Shown: piece after piece, positions 34,027 through 47,644 of the stretch | Layout: each line of letters begins with the position of its first letter | Numbering within the stretch: position 1 is the stretch's first letter | Assembly (NCBI GenBank): GCA_019914945.1 | Contig: CM034104.1 | Coordinates: 9,598,046 to 9,662,045 of the forward strand | Direction: 5' to 3' | Origin: Typha latifolia | Lineage: Eukaryota > Streptophyta > Magnoliopsida > Poales > Typhaceae | DNA: 64,000 nt | Translations under genes and position numbers: made by a program | Notes under the pieces: generated by a model | Seen by the model: the letters and a program-made list of their open reading frames with translations, nothing else | Told to the model about the DNA's origin: nothing | Databases searched by the model: none

Positions 34027-35251
34027 TGTTATGAGCCAAATCTGTACCGATATAGATGTAAGAAAATTATGATATTTTTATGAGTGGTAAAGTCATGAGT
34101 TAGAGTTATAATGGCTTTTATTTCATGTAAATCCGAGGTCGAGGTGAAAAGTTAAAATTAAAATAGTGGAAGAATGTCAAAACATGATAAATTTGTAAAT
34201 TTCTAATGTCGCGGCGATTATCGGAGGGTGGCAAATAGCCAAAGGTGATAATGGTGATGTGAACTGGGTTAGATTGGATGACATCATGAGAACATTGGGC
34301 TCGATGGATCAAATCTATTTATCTTTTAATTGATTCATGCATACGTAAACCCTTAAGGCAAGTCTAGTTAAGTTATGTAAGCCGCTAAGGCAAGTTCAAT
34401 TAAGTTATATAAGCCTCTAAGGCAAGTCTTAATCCGAGTATGACTCATTATACCCAAGCTCTACATATAGAGGGGGTGAGCTTCTTAGTTTATCCATCTA
34501 AGTATTGAGAATTAATTAAGTTTAGTTATTTTTTCTTATTATCGCATTTACCGATTTTATCATAGCTATTAGATCGTCTTTATCTTCATAGGAGTAAATT
34601 ATAATCGTAACCCTTCCAAGCACCCAAACACTAGCTACCACCTTCCTCTAGCAGCCACCTAACTATACGGCCATACACCACCAACCTTGGCTGTCCACCA
34701 CCAACCTTGGTCGTCCGCCACCCTCTGATGACCGTCACAACGTCGGATATTTACCGTTTTGCCTCATTCTGACATTTCTCCAACTTTTTAATTATATCTT
34801 TTCATCAAAAAATTTAAGATATGTGAAACTAGAGCCATTAGAATCTTATGTCATGAGGCTATCACTACCTAAATTTTTATAATTTTCTTACGTCTGGATC
34901 GTTCCAGTTAGTTCGTAATAAGTGGACGGCCGCATAGTAGGGTGGCTCGTGGTGGAGGATGGTGACTATAGTTTGAGTGCTTGAAAGGATTTAGGGCTAC
35001 GATCTACTCTTTTAAAGATAAGAATGATCTAATGGTTATAGTAAAAAATAAAGATGAGGTAATAAATTAACTAAACAACTCTATGATGAAAAATTTATCA
35101 ATAACCACTCCTATTTATAGGAGTAAAGTCCTAGCAAATCGAATTTACATGTAGATTATCTGTTTTATTTGAAATTCAAAATAATAAACAAATCTAATTA
35201 ACTTGACTTGACTAACTTAACTGACTTTACCCACGTGGTTGGATCATAACA
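34027..35251 (-). repeat. Middle LTR of the array, containing an inverted family member
   Basis: Ends are TGTTATGAGCC (left, read on +) and GGATCATAACA (right). It is about twice the length of the right LTR because about 34270-34920 is a family LTR in the opposite orientation, recognised by its end 'cagttagttcgtaata' and the reversed phrases 'gaccgtcacaacgtcgg' and 'gaaactagagccattagaat'. Confidence 0.65.
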
Positions 35252-36612
35252 ATCCATTACACTTCTGACACCTTGTTCTCAAGTTGACTAGTATGCGAGC
35301 TAGATATTCTGACTCATGTCGTGCAAGTGGTTCCATATGCATGCAGTCCTGGCTTAGTTAGTTGACTCGAATCCACTGGGTTGTTCCACTAGTCATTCTT
35401 GATCTCATACTCGGGGCCCAAGTTACACTCATGGGCTCTCAACTAGTTCACTCAATGTGGTCAAGCTAAATCACAAAAATTTAGCATGCCTCAAGATACG
35501 TGCAGTTCATCTCTTCCACTAAATAGCCAAAACCATAACCCTAGGGTTGAAAATATTTTTTTGACTTAGGGGCACCACTATGGCCGACATGGGCGCTAGC
35601 AGTAACTGGGCAAGGTTGCTGGCCGATGACAATCCTCGTTTGGTGGGTCCTTGCAACGGCAGAGCTACGGTGAAAGCTAAAAACTGAGCTCAAGCTCAAG
35701 TTGTGGTGGTTGCCATGACGTGTCATTGGTAGGTCTACCAGCCCTCGATGGCTATGGTTGGTGGCTATGGCCCCACTAAGTGAAGCAGTGGCAGTTAAAG
35801 ATGAAGCCACCCCGACACCAACGTACTAGTAGCTTCCTATGGTGGTAGCTATCAAGTTTAACCACCCGACGGTCGTTGGTGGCTGTAGTAGCCACCATTG
35901 GCTGGCAATCGTTGGGTTATGGAAGCGCTGGACATGCGACCACCAATCGCGGGTTTGCTATAGCCATAATCGCTATCGTCGGTGATCTTTCAACCGGTGC
36001 TTGTGCGAACGACGATCGTGTTTTAGGTGTGGGTGATCTAAGGAAGTGAGTGGACGTAGCAATTTGGGCCAAGGTTGCCTGGAATGCCACTGGTGGAAAG
36101 CTAGGGTTTTCAGCCCTACCTACCACCGCAGGTTAGGAAGATAACTCGAGCCACTACTACGGGCAGCTCTAGCATGGCTGTTGTGGCTAGGAGAAGTAGG
36201 GGCAGAGGGGTCTTCACTACAGCTAGAGGAGAGATTGTGGCAACAGTTTGGGCCAGCTCATCCCTTCCCTCATGGTTTTAATTATCCTCACGATGGGTGG
36301 CCGTTTTGACCATGGCTGGTGTTGCTGGCAATGTTGGGTAGTGATGGCGGCTAGTAAGACCTCTACCAAAGCCTAGATCAAGTGCTTGAGGGAGGTTTAT
36401 ATCTCATTCAAGTTTCTTTCAAGTTCTCCTTCAATTTAGTTAAAATTTCTTAAATATCGCCTTTGCCCATGTTGGTGGCGACTCGTCAGTGGTGGCTGCT
36501 GGTGGTGCCAGAGAAAGTCCCATAGGAATAGATATGAGTTCCTAATCCTCTATGGTTGCTCTTTCCTCGTTCGTCTTTCTTGATCCGTATTAATTATCGT
36601 CCGAGGAACGTC

Positions 36613-36625
36613 GGTTCTGATACTA
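36613..36625 (-). other. Primer-binding site of the right array unit
   Basis: TAGTATCAGAACC on the - strand, one base from the right LTR end; a two-to-three-mismatch version of the initiator-Met site. Confidence 0.65.
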
Positions 36626-36626
36626 A

Positions 36627-37235
36627 TATTACAAACTAGATTTGAACTGATCTAGACATAAGAAAATTATGAAAAATTTTGTGTTAGTAGCCTCATGAGT
36701 TACAAATTAACAATTTATTTCACGTTAATCGAATATTGAGATAAAAGAGTTAAAATTAAAATAATGAAAGAATGTCTAGGTAAGATAGATCTATAAATAT
36801 CTAATATTGTAACGGTCGTTAAAGGGTGACGAGCAGTCGTATAGTAGGGTGGCTCGCGATGGAGGATGGTGGCTAGGATTTAGATGCTTGAAAGAATTTA
36901 GGGCTACGATCTACTCCTACAAAGATTATGATAATTTAATGGCTAAACAAGATAATAGAATAACTAAACTCAATGATTAATTCCATGATGGTAAAAGACA
37001 AAAACAAGATAATAGAATAACTAAACTCAATAATTAATTCCATGATGGTAAATTTACTGATGACAACTACTATTTATAAGAGTAAAGTCCTAGAGGATTA
37101 AATTCACATGCGGATTATTCACTTTATTTAAAATTTAAAATAATAAATAAATCTAGCTTACTTGACTCAACTCGATTTGACTTGAGTTGACTCAATTGAC
37201 TCAACTAACTTAACCCATGTGATCAGAACATAACA
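36627..37235 (-). repeat. Right LTR of the array
   Basis: 609 bp, ends TATTACAAACTAG and CAGAACATAACA as read on +. It holds a local duplication: 'taactaaactcaatgattaattccatgatgg' recurs in near-identical form about 57 bp apart (about 36961 and 37017). Confidence 0.75.
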
Positions 37236-40200
37236 GAATCCCTACTATTTTCCAAATGTGGCTCAGGATAAATCCGAATTTTGACAGATTTATCTTGTTG
37301 AACGGAATCAAATCTCATTCAAATAAATTTTAAACAGAATTTCTGCAAGCTCTATTCTTCAAATTGAAATAGCCCAATTTTGATTGCCAAATTAGAGAAG
37401 GTTGTGCTACTGATCTTTATAATAATTCTAAAAAAATTACATCATGAAATACTTTGAAATAGCAATTCTTAAAGTTGATTTCAGTAAATGAAAACTAAAC
37501 AAACAATAAAAAAAATTGCATTCATTCTGGTAGATGAAATTGATTTCATTTCTCTCTGTTTAGGATCTGAGTTATCCTCCACTACTGTTTTGAGAACATG
37601 AATAACAAAAAAAACAAAAGCCAATCAAAATTAATTCTAAGTATCAAAGTATAATCCCCTGCATGTATCGTCTAACCGCTTTAGATTTACTTCCTAATTT
37701 AATCTCTTTACCACCTGAATGCTTTGACAATTTCAAATGCTTATTTTTCATGAAGAAGATTACGACATATACATAATGCTCCTACAACATTAAATATATT
37801 GTTGACTAAATTGAAGAAAATAATAACTTGTAGATGGTTTTTATACAATTTGAGTCAAAATTGCAATTGATATGTGAAACGTTGAACATAATATGCTGAT
37901 TTATTATTTGACAAAATATGTGCTTTACCGATATTGATCATACTATTCTTTTTAAGTGTTAAAAGTTGAGGTATTATAAATATGCAATTACCTCAAGTTC
38001 ACTTCTTGAGCCCATAAATATATCTTAGTCACAAAGTAAGGAAAAGGGTCAATTTTAATTTAAGCTCATGTGGTTATACCTAAAATTAAATAACCCCTCT
38101 AAATTTATATCACTTTCTCTCCTATGGTTTAGACTAATATAAAACTATTAAATTATATATATATATATATATATATTATATAGAGAAAGTACAAATTACC
38201 AAAATATCACTATAATATTAATAATCACATTGTTTGAGTAAAGATAAATCTTCTTCCCATATTTTTTAAATGATTGAAAATTTGCATTCGATGACCATAT
38301 TTATTGTGATAGTTAGATAACGATTAAGATTTAAGGCTTATAATCCTGATAAAAGAAGATAGACGAGATTGAAAGTGTATTTTATTTTAAATATGAAGAA
38401 TGAAGAATAAGATTCGGTAAGTAAATTTAATGGGAGGAGAATAATAATTATGACATTTTAATACTCACTATGGGTGAAATTTCCCTCTAATAACTTTAAA
38501 AAGATTGTTGCACTTTCTATGTTAAGTTTGGATGAAAAAATTAATAATTTTACTTAAATCTAAACCATATTACGATAAGTTGTAATTTACCCTAATGTAA
38601 CATATAAAATACCGTCGTTTTCGAAGTCTTCATTTACGTGTAGAAATAAGCATAATCTTATTTTAATATAATCCACTACATGCAGTCTTATTCGATTAAT
38701 GGATACCCGTTGAATCATCATTGTTTTTCGCATACACTTTCTGAATTAAGAAAAATATTTATATATACCTCCTTGAATTAAGAAAAATAATAATAATCAT
38801 ATAGACCACTAAACAAAAAAAAACAAAAATTAGATTAAGGAGTGTAGGTGATAAAAATAAAAAATTCATAAAGTACATACAAAAAATAATAATAATAGTT
38901 TAGGAGGTCGATTCTATAGCTTTATTTATTGCATAACATCCAAGTGCTAACCATAGTTGAGAAAATTCAGCTAATAAGCATCTCTTTATCCAACTGCTAC
39001 ATCTTAACCTCAGCTTTGTGTGGCTCAACTAACATTGACTTAGTAAAACGTTTGAGCCAAAAGGGAAGAGGATGAAAGCAATCTTTGTGCGGCTGACTGT
39101 AATGCATGACGTTTATGTTTACTTTAGGAAGTGGTTGTGGGTTTCCACGTTTTGATCATGAGACACATCGTTTGAGGATCAGAATGAGGATCTTTTGAGG
39201 ATCATGATACAGTAGAACATTCAAACGTTTGAGAAAGAGTTGGTTTACTAGTGCACTATTAATATATTTGCATGTTGTTATTTTTTTATTCAATTCAACG
39301 GTCAAAACGAATTGTTTTTGTGACGATAAAATATTTTAATTACTTGATTTCTGCATCTTTCTCCACTGTGATGTGAAACATTGGAATAAATAGAGTTTAT
39401 GCATGTTGAATGAAGAGGTGAAGTCTATTTGTGTCACTTCAATCTCTATCTCTCTATTGCTTAAGAAGAGAAGAGCTCTTCTTCCTTACTTTTGTCCAAC
39501 CTATTTAATATTTATCGTTTGTTTGGCTGAAGAGAAATCCAACCATTAATTAATGCACTTAAAGATATAATGGGAACATCTTAGACCTAGAACCAGTTGA
39601 CCATTACTTCTTTCCTATCTTATAATTCAAATTTCAAGTAGTCTTAAATTTTTCTCACATCTAAATGAATATCCTGCATCGATCTTGTCAATTTAAATGG
39701 AGCATTAGGTTTTATTTTATTTTTTTCTTTTAATGAAGGGTCATTAGGCAAATATTACGATCTAGTAAATAAATGAGAGGAGAAATAAGGACGATGATTT
39801 TTTCACATAAGAAGCATCACGAAGAAAAGTAAAGTATCAAAGTCTAAGAGCATAAATATATAGGCCTTTTAAGTCTTTCTACGGTTCTTATCATGACCGA
39901 ATAGTTAAAGATACACAACCCCTTTATTGGTGGGAGGACGAAGAACACTAATTAGAGCGGATAAAAACCTCTTTTATCAACCTATAACGATACAAGGATA
40001 ATTGGAAAAATAATTTGAAGATAACATCTAGATTAGAATTTATCTCGTCCAACAAACTGACCTCTATCCTCACGTTGCTGGCAAAAACGATGACTGTGGC
40101 GGCGACGACAGCGACACATTGATCTTGTCGATCTATTACCTTTTTCGTTTGGTTTGAAGAATAAGGGGCCCTATTCATGAATTAGGGATCATTTATTCAA

Positions 40201-41991
40201 TCGCCTAAATCTAATAACTAATACTATGATTATCAGACCCCTTATTCATTTTTTTTTTATTCCAAATTAGAGTTGGAATAAAAGGAGTGAATACTTAACC
40301 GTATTTAAAATTAACATAAATATTTACCAAAATAGCTCAAAAATCAAAGAAGACCACTCTTCTAAAAGCATCATGGATAAATATTTTATATTTTAACAGC
40401 CAAATACCTTCTAAGTTATTACACCATCTATCCTAGTTATTCAACTAAACACAAAAATTATAATTAAATATAACTCTCCTCTAAATTATGAATAGAAAAA
40501 TAAGTATAACACAATTTCTTCGACCAACTATATACTAAATATTCCCATTAGAAATTTCAATGGTAACTTAGAAAAGCCAGAAAAGGGGAATTGTGGTTAT
40601 TGTAATCACTCATTAACTTTAATATAAAGCTTTTAATTGGGCCTATGTCCATATTGAAATCAATACGGAAAATAGGTGCTGGATATCTGATATTATAGAG
40701 AAATTGGCTATTGTTACAGTCAATTATGATTTAAATTTTGAAGAGAGCATTGACATATTTGGGATATAAGAGATGTTTCTTTCTCATTCTATTTTGTATC
40801 GATCTTAATACAAAACCCCATGGAGGATGGCCGAGATAAAATAAAATCAGAATCGGGCTTGGATGAGGTCTAGCCTATTCATTGCCGAACTAGTACTGCA
40901 ACTAGTTCGGGCTCAAGCTGGGTTCAAGTTTTCTGATCTAGTACAGTCCATACCAATATTAGTGGGTGAGCCAATTGTGAGCGGATAGACAGGCCAAGTC
41001 TAATAGAATCTAAATGTTTAGAAAAAATATTTCTATATAATAGAAAATTTTTTAAATGCTTAGAAAGAATAATTCTTATATGATTCTAAATTTTCTAAAT
41101 ATTATCACTTCCTAATTATTTCAATTTAGACTAAGTCACAATTCAAAATTTTCGACCGTTGTTGATGTTCCCTAATGAGTGCAACAATAGAAACAGAGAT
41201 TTAACGTTTAAGTAATATAAGTGATTTAAGTAATTAAATGAGATTTAAGGAATTTAAATCTAATAGACATGGGTTGGACTAATTGTAGGCCGACGGGATA
41301 GAGCTCAATGAACAGACTATTATCTACGGGCCTTAATGGGTGAGCTCGGGCCTCATTGAGCTTGGATAAATCTTGACTTGAGCCACTCTTAGATTTTTCG
41401 GTCCGGTCAAGCTGAGTCCAAAGTGGGCTTACTCAAACTTTGCCCCAATTTTATTAGGTTGGACATAGATGGGCTTCATGAAACTCATTGATTTATTCAT
41501 ATGTCATATACAATTAAAGGTAAAAACAGGACTGATATCTATTTATGTACATATTTTTAAAAATAATTAACAGTTTTTAGTTTGCTTATTTGATAATAAA
41601 TATTAAAATTGCTACTAATACCAGATTACCTCAGAATGTATTGAATAATGACATTGGTACACACAAGAAGGTAGTGAATGTTAGTTAGTATGATGTAAGT
41701 ATTGGATGCTAGTGTGAGTTAGTTATACCACATTGGTAGGTATAGTTCGTATGAAATCCTACCGCATTATCCAACACATTCCCAAGTACTCATTATAATT
41801 TAGCTTAAAAGTGCTGCAAATTAGTTAAGATCTCAATGTCTTGATACACCTCTCTTCTTCCCTATTAATACTGCAACTTTTGTACAAGATATCTACACAA
41901 GTAACTCAGACATGATACTTGAGAAGAAGATGGACCTCTATATACACCCAAAACGCCTCCAGTTAGCTCGTCGGTGACAGCAGCAAGACCA
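37236..41991. other. AT-rich intergenic DNA, no gene seen
   Basis: No exon or RNA gene recognised over 4.7 kb. (TA)n lies at about 38153-38176. A possible MITE spans about 38044-38597: its ends share GGGTAAATT-like words in inverted orientation, but the match is weak. Short open frames, for example 39948-40178 on -, have no domain signal. Confidence 0.5.
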
Positions 41992-44620
41992 TTAAACCTG
42001 GACACCAATCCTTTCAGCAACCTGAATAAGTAATACAACAAATAGTCAGATAACGAGGCAGGCAAGACTATAAGAAACACCAACACCCCCAGACTAATGC
42101 GGTAAGCCAAATCTGTATATCTGTTCTCCACCATTATCAGTCTTATTTACTTATTCAACCCAACCATAAGCTACTATGTAATTTTCAAAGAACATTTGCG
42201 CTCGAGCAAGTTGCTAAACTGCATAAATCTGCAACCAGCTTTCGTTTAAAGACAAATGGATTAGGGCTAGTACTTCTGTTTTAGAACAACCATCAACTGA
42301 ATATGTGGTTTTGTATGCAGGTCTCAGTCCCTTCTATTTTAGTTAATAAGTTAGTGAATAGTAAGTTGGAACACTTTATGTTTGCTTAAAATTAATGTGT
42401 GTACCTCCTTGAAAGAGTATACATCACTGCCCCAAAGCCATGCATCACAACCTGCATCTCTAGCTCCCCACAAGTCATTCCTTCGATCATCACCTACATG
42501 CACGGCTTCTTCAGGTTTAACACCCAAAAATTCACATGCCTTGAGAAATATCGTTGGGTTTGGTTTTTCTGCTGCCACCTGCCAAAATGTAACTCCTATT
42601 TAGCAAGATCATTGCACCAAAGGTCTAATGATGAAATCTAACAGGGTCAATCAGGATTCAAATTTATAACAAAGAACAGATAAAAATATTCAAACACCAG
42701 TAATATAGACCATTTATGTTCACTTCCATCTGTAGATCTCATCTCTTCGTTATAATAGTATATAGACCATTTATGTTCACTTCCATCTGTAGATCTCATG
42801 TCTTCGTTGTAATAGTAATCCACTGCATATTGAACTAGTATACTTTGGACAAAAATTAACAGAAAGAAAAAAGAAGAAAATATAGAACGCATTATTGTAA
42901 GTCACACACCTCAGCTGACACTGCAACTGCATCAAACCAGTGGTCACATTTTAGGGCCTGTAGAACAGGCCGTAGGCGGGTATCAAAGTTAGAGACAACA
43001 GCTGTTTTGACACCAGACTTTCTCAAAGCCCCGAAAACATTTTCAGCATCAGGATCGCAGAGGTGCCAAGCCTAGCAAATATAAATATTACCATCAGGTC
43101 TCAACTGACAAGATACAGGGTCCCAAGTAATAACTTTCATCTCACCTTCTCAGTCATATAGTATTGATATAGCTCTTCAAAGTATTGTGAATCTGAGCAG
43201 CCTGTAGATGAAGTAACTATATATTGCCAAAAGGGTCTTCCATCTGCTACATACCTGGAGACAGTCACATACATATGAAGAAAGATGAATTAATGCCAAA
43301 GTAAGGTTAAAAGTAAACCCCAAGGATTACAAATTGTGATATGGACAAACTTGTAACCAGAAAATGTTCACAATAATTTTTGTTTGGATTTCTTAACATA
43401 ATTGCGTTCTATTATTTTCTTGATAAATCTGTTATTGCATAGGCATACTGTAGAAGTTTTCATATTTTGATTCTCATCCTTCATATTTAGTTCCTTTTTA
43501 GGAGATCATCAATAGAGAATAGGACCTATTGATAAGTTTTTTTTAAAGTATATTCAGATTCCGAGCTGGATTTACGTTGAATCCAAGCAATACCCTGACC
43601 CAATGTTAACCTCATTGATTACATGCTATTGTATCTTTTATACTCATCCAAAAAAAAGAGAAAGAAGACTATTTATCAAAATCAATCTGAAACCGACATA
43701 GGAAACTAATATGAAAACCAACTGAAATGTTTTGTTTTCTAACAGTAGCCGAAACTGAAACCAACTTCGAATCATGGTTTTAGCTCTACTACAACAAGGC
43801 ACCATAAAGGTTATCTTCCAATCTCATATAACTATTTTTTAAACAAAGGCATCAAATAACAGACCCAACAAAGAGATTCCACTAAAATCCACACTGCTCA
43901 TGCCATTGAGTTCTACACATCCTTTTATAATTTTTCCACAACTTTTCAAAATAACACAATATGAACTCTTGAAAATAAGATCCCCAAAGTTAAAAAAATA
44001 CTCGTTGGAGCTCTTAAATGCAGAGTAAAACCACTCATCTAAAATAAGGAAAAAAGAATGGAAGAACAGACCTCAGGCGCGATCTTCCCCAGGGCTGCTC
44101 GTAGGCCCAGCGATACCGATTCAAAATCTCATCTTCCGAGTACTCCACCCCGTACTTCTCCCCAATCTGCCTATAGATCTGAACCAAAAAAGAAAGAAAG
44201 AAAGAAAGAAATAGCAGCAAACACAACAAATCAATACCAGATCAAGAAACGTCACAACAAATGTAATTAATAGTTACAGAAACCAAGAAAGGAAACCTGA
44301 GCCATCGGCTGCGCCGGCACGAGCAGCGTTCCAACGGCATCAACGAGGAGAGCCTTGTGGGTGATATCTCCGTAAATGGACCTCCGGTACTCCTCGTACT
44401 CCCTCGCCGCCGTCAATTCCCACCGGGCTCCGCCGCCGGGCCCACTGGTCGGGATCCGCCGTAGACCACCCCCAACGTCCGCCTCCGCCGCCGTCGCCGC
44501 TGACGTGGACGACCACCGCCGGGAGCACCTAGAAGGAGAAGAGAGAGGCGGCGCGGTGAGCGGACCCTCCCGGAGGAGCGTGTTTGCCACCGCGAGAGCG
44601 CCCCGTGGGATTCTCGACAT
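41992..44620 (-). CDS. HDHD3: HAD-like hydrolase, HDHD3 type (six exons)
   Basis: Exons on -: 44297-44620, 44072-44178, 43146-43254, 42910-43071, 42405-42578 and 41992-42021. All introns are GT-AG and phases agree, giving 301 residues. The haloacid dehalogenase motifs are: I, LLVDAVGTLL with the nucleophile Asp94; II, VVSNFD with Ser207; III, Lys239 in AEKPNP; IV, VGDDRRND with Asp264/Asp265. The cap between I and II contains GRPFWQYIVTSSTGCSD, a hallmark of the plant HDHD3-like group. The first 60 residues are Arg/Ser/Ala-rich with few acidic residues, like a mitochondrial or plastid transit peptide (inference). The second Asp usual in motif I (DxD) is Val, so it may not be a classical phosphatase; the substrate is unknown. 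The start is the ATG at 44618-44620. An in-frame GTG further upstream (44645-44647) is not expected to initiate in a plant nucleus. The gene stands alone. Confidence 0.92.
42704..42817. repeat. 57-bp tandem duplication in intron 4 of the HAD gene
   Basis: Two units, 42704-42760 and 42761-42817, begin TATAGACCATTTATG and differ at only a few bases. The unit is a multiple of three, so an open frame reads through both on -, but it is intronic and not supported as coding. Confidence 0.85.
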
Positions 44621-44757
44621 CGCGCTTCTCACCGCCACCGCTGCCACGTGTCCCGATCGCCGTGTAACGCCGCTTCTGTCTCATGAGAGATCGGTCTCCG
44701 CTCCAAGCTGTGTGTGTCGCCCAGCAGCGAGAGTGTGCATTCTCTGCCCTCTGGGTG

Positions 44758-44765
44758 TTTATATA
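44758..44765 (-). promoter_or_regulatory. TATA box of the HAD gene
   Basis: TATATAAA on - about 138 bp before the start ATG at 44620. Its distance implies a leader of about 100 bases. Confidence 0.45.
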
Positions 44766-46423
44766 TAGTATTATATATTAATATATATAATATGAGATGA
44801 TATGTTCATTTCTTTATAAATTGGTGAATATATATAAATAAATAAATAAAACTGTGTTAGATAATCCCAAAATCGATTGATCCCGAGTCGGATGGAGCAT
44901 AATCAATATCGATGAAATCAATTTCAGTTTAGTTTTGACCAGTTTTGGCTAGTATTGGCAGTTTGTCTCAGTCGTATCAGCTGAAAATAACAACATCGAC
45001 TGAAATTAAATTTTTTTAAGATTTAAGTTGAATATAAAATGTATCTCACCTAAGAGACATTAATAATTGATGTCATCTGTTTTTTTTTCTTTTACTCTCT
45101 ATCTCTTACACATACTCTATTCTCACTCTCAAGCTTTGTCGAGTTCATCCGGCGGCCATTCTAATGAGCTCGTCTAGTTAATCCATACTTTGGTGAAATC
45201 AGATAAATTTCTTTTTACATATTTTTTTTTCTTTCTAACTTTTTAACTTCTCTTTTCTTACTGCTATAGAACTACACTGAAATCTCTTTATGTTATTTTA
45301 TAGTAATAAATTTGACTAATTCAAGCTAAAATTTATTAGAGTTTTAAGTGATAATTTTCTTTAAGTTTTAAAGTTCATATATAACTATTTTTTATTTCTT
45401 CTTTTTCAGTTATTATTTTTATATAAATTTTTAGAAATTTTTTGTAAAATAATATTTAAATTTTGATAAAATTAAAAATAGTTTAATTTGATACAAGCAG
45501 TGATCGATACGTATCATTTATTCTAACGACCAATCCCAATTTCGATACTGAATTTTATAACCTTGGACAGGTTGTTAAGTTACCGGATTTAACCACCAAT
45601 TAATTTCACCCTCTATATCCCCAAATTCAAAGGCTCAATTTATTATAGTGAGAGATTGGGAGTTTGACTTAATTTCCTCTGTGGAAGTCTAAGCTTTAAT
45701 TATGACTTCATAAATTCCCAATAAATTCCTACTATATGTGGAGGTGCTACCACTTTGATCTATATGTCACGAGTTAGACACTGCTCTTTTGTGGTAGTTG
45801 AGAGTCTTATTACTTTTGACTACTCTGTTGCATAAACAAATTAGCACATAATGTACTAAAACTTTATTTTGTATCCTCAAATCTATAAATAAAAACTTCA
45901 TTCATATAGTTGTCTAATATACTTGATACATAAGTTTAATAAATGAGCAAATTCTCCGAAGAGATGAGCCACAACAATGCCCACATATAATAAATCACTC
46001 CTATGCCTAGGGTGAGATTTGAACTCTTTCATAGTGAGATAAGGCATTAATTAGTTATACATAATGACTCTCTCAATTGTAAGAAATACCTCGTTTAATC
46101 CTTTCGATTAAAGAGTCACTATGTATCGAAATTTTTCTTAAAGTGTCATTTTGTACCCAAAAAAGATTGAAGTCTATTATAGAAAATGGTGATAGTTCAG
46201 CATCAAACATTTGGATTAAATTGGTCTTATCATATTCATTTTCTATGTTCACACATCTTTTATTAATAGAAAGTTAGGAGAAAGAATTAGAAAAATTATG
46301 TTCTAAAAAGTATTATGACTTTCTAGTGTTTGGTATATTTGGAATATTGTGATAAGATGAGTTATGGAGTGTTATCATTGTTATAATGTGTGACTTTATC
46401 CGCTTAGAAGGGAATGAATAGAA

Positions 46424-46479
<56 letters not shown>

Positions 46480-47602
46480 TATTAGCTTAAGGGCATGCAC
46501 ATTCTAAAATCTTCTCTACATAAATAGATCATAACAAAATACCTTGGCATTAAGCCCTACATGGGTTTTGGATTTGGCCCATTGCAGTTGGAAAGGTAAT
46601 CTCCTACAAGTATTTATATATATATTCACTTATTTGTTTAAAGTTGAACTTGTTTTTCTCTATAAAGAGAGGATATATATATATATATCTAAATTAGTTC
46701 AAAGATGGTGTTAGAGTAAGCAATGTAGTAGTTTTAGCAAATTAAATTGCATCGTAAATAACTATAATTTATGAAAATAAAAAGAAAAGAAAAAAGAAAC
46801 ATCATGATTAACAAAAATAAGCAACGTTCGGATTAGATAATTAGTGAATATATATATATATAGATATATATCTAAAAAGAAAAAGAATGAATTCTATGGA
46901 GAGGTAACCCTGAACTACACTGGCGTGTTTGAATGATGATCGCTTTTACGCGAGACCCATTTGGTCTTTACTGGAAGCTGCTGATCCCGGTGTAGCATGA
47001 AAAATTAGCTCTGATTTGAGGGACGAGGAAAGGCACAGGACTCAGGACTCGACCCGAGCGAGTCAGGGAATGCTGTTTGAGCGAAGGGAGACTGGACTCG
47101 ACCGAGCTTTCTCATAAGAACAACTGCAAAATCCTTCACCGCTATGTCCATAACGTTACTATCCGATTCAAATGGAGAATATATATAATTGAACTTGTGT
47201 TAAATAACTCAACCACGTAAGAGGAGGCAATTTAGAAGCACAAAAATTCTACTAATATACCTAACTCGTGTAGCAGTGGGGCCTAAGTTCATTGATATCC
47301 ATTCATATACAAGGCCAAAAACAAACTACTAGCAAAGGAGGAGAGATTAAACTAGTGGCCTCAAAGCATAGTAGAAGAAGAAAGAAAGAAGAAAGAAAGA
47401 AGATGTACATGGGGTTCCATGAGCTCTTTCTTTTTCTCCTTTGTGGATTATTCTATGGCTATGGATGTGTCTTGAATTGGGCCCAGTACTTATCCCTTGG
47501 ATACCTTGTGATATACTACAACTCAAGCGTCACAATACTGCAAAGAATCAAAGGACTTGAGATGGTGATGTTGGATAGTGAGCCATATGCTGTTGGAGGT
47601 TT

Positions 47603-47644
<42 letters not shown>

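Larger units (their letters stand above)
30895..37235 (-). mobile_element. Array of non-autonomous LTR elements sharing LTRs
   Basis: Three LTR-like blocks on the - strand are separated by short internal regions: about 30895-33180 (holding a nested foreign solo LTR), 34027-35251 and 36627-37235. Two primer-binding sites lie at the inner edges of the middle and right LTRs (34013-34025 and 36613-36625). The layout LTR-internal-LTR-internal-LTR means that the middle LTR serves as the 3' LTR of the right unit and the 5' LTR of the left unit. The internal regions (about 33180-34012 and 35252-36612) contain no pol and only broken gag-like readings near the primer sites. No matching outer target duplication was found (flanks TACTC and GAATC). 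Confidence 0.65.

Noticed and set aside
44621..44647. Nine extra N-terminal residues of the HAD protein from an upstream GTG
   Set aside because: A plant nuclear gene should start at ATG; the first in-frame ATG is at 44618-44620.
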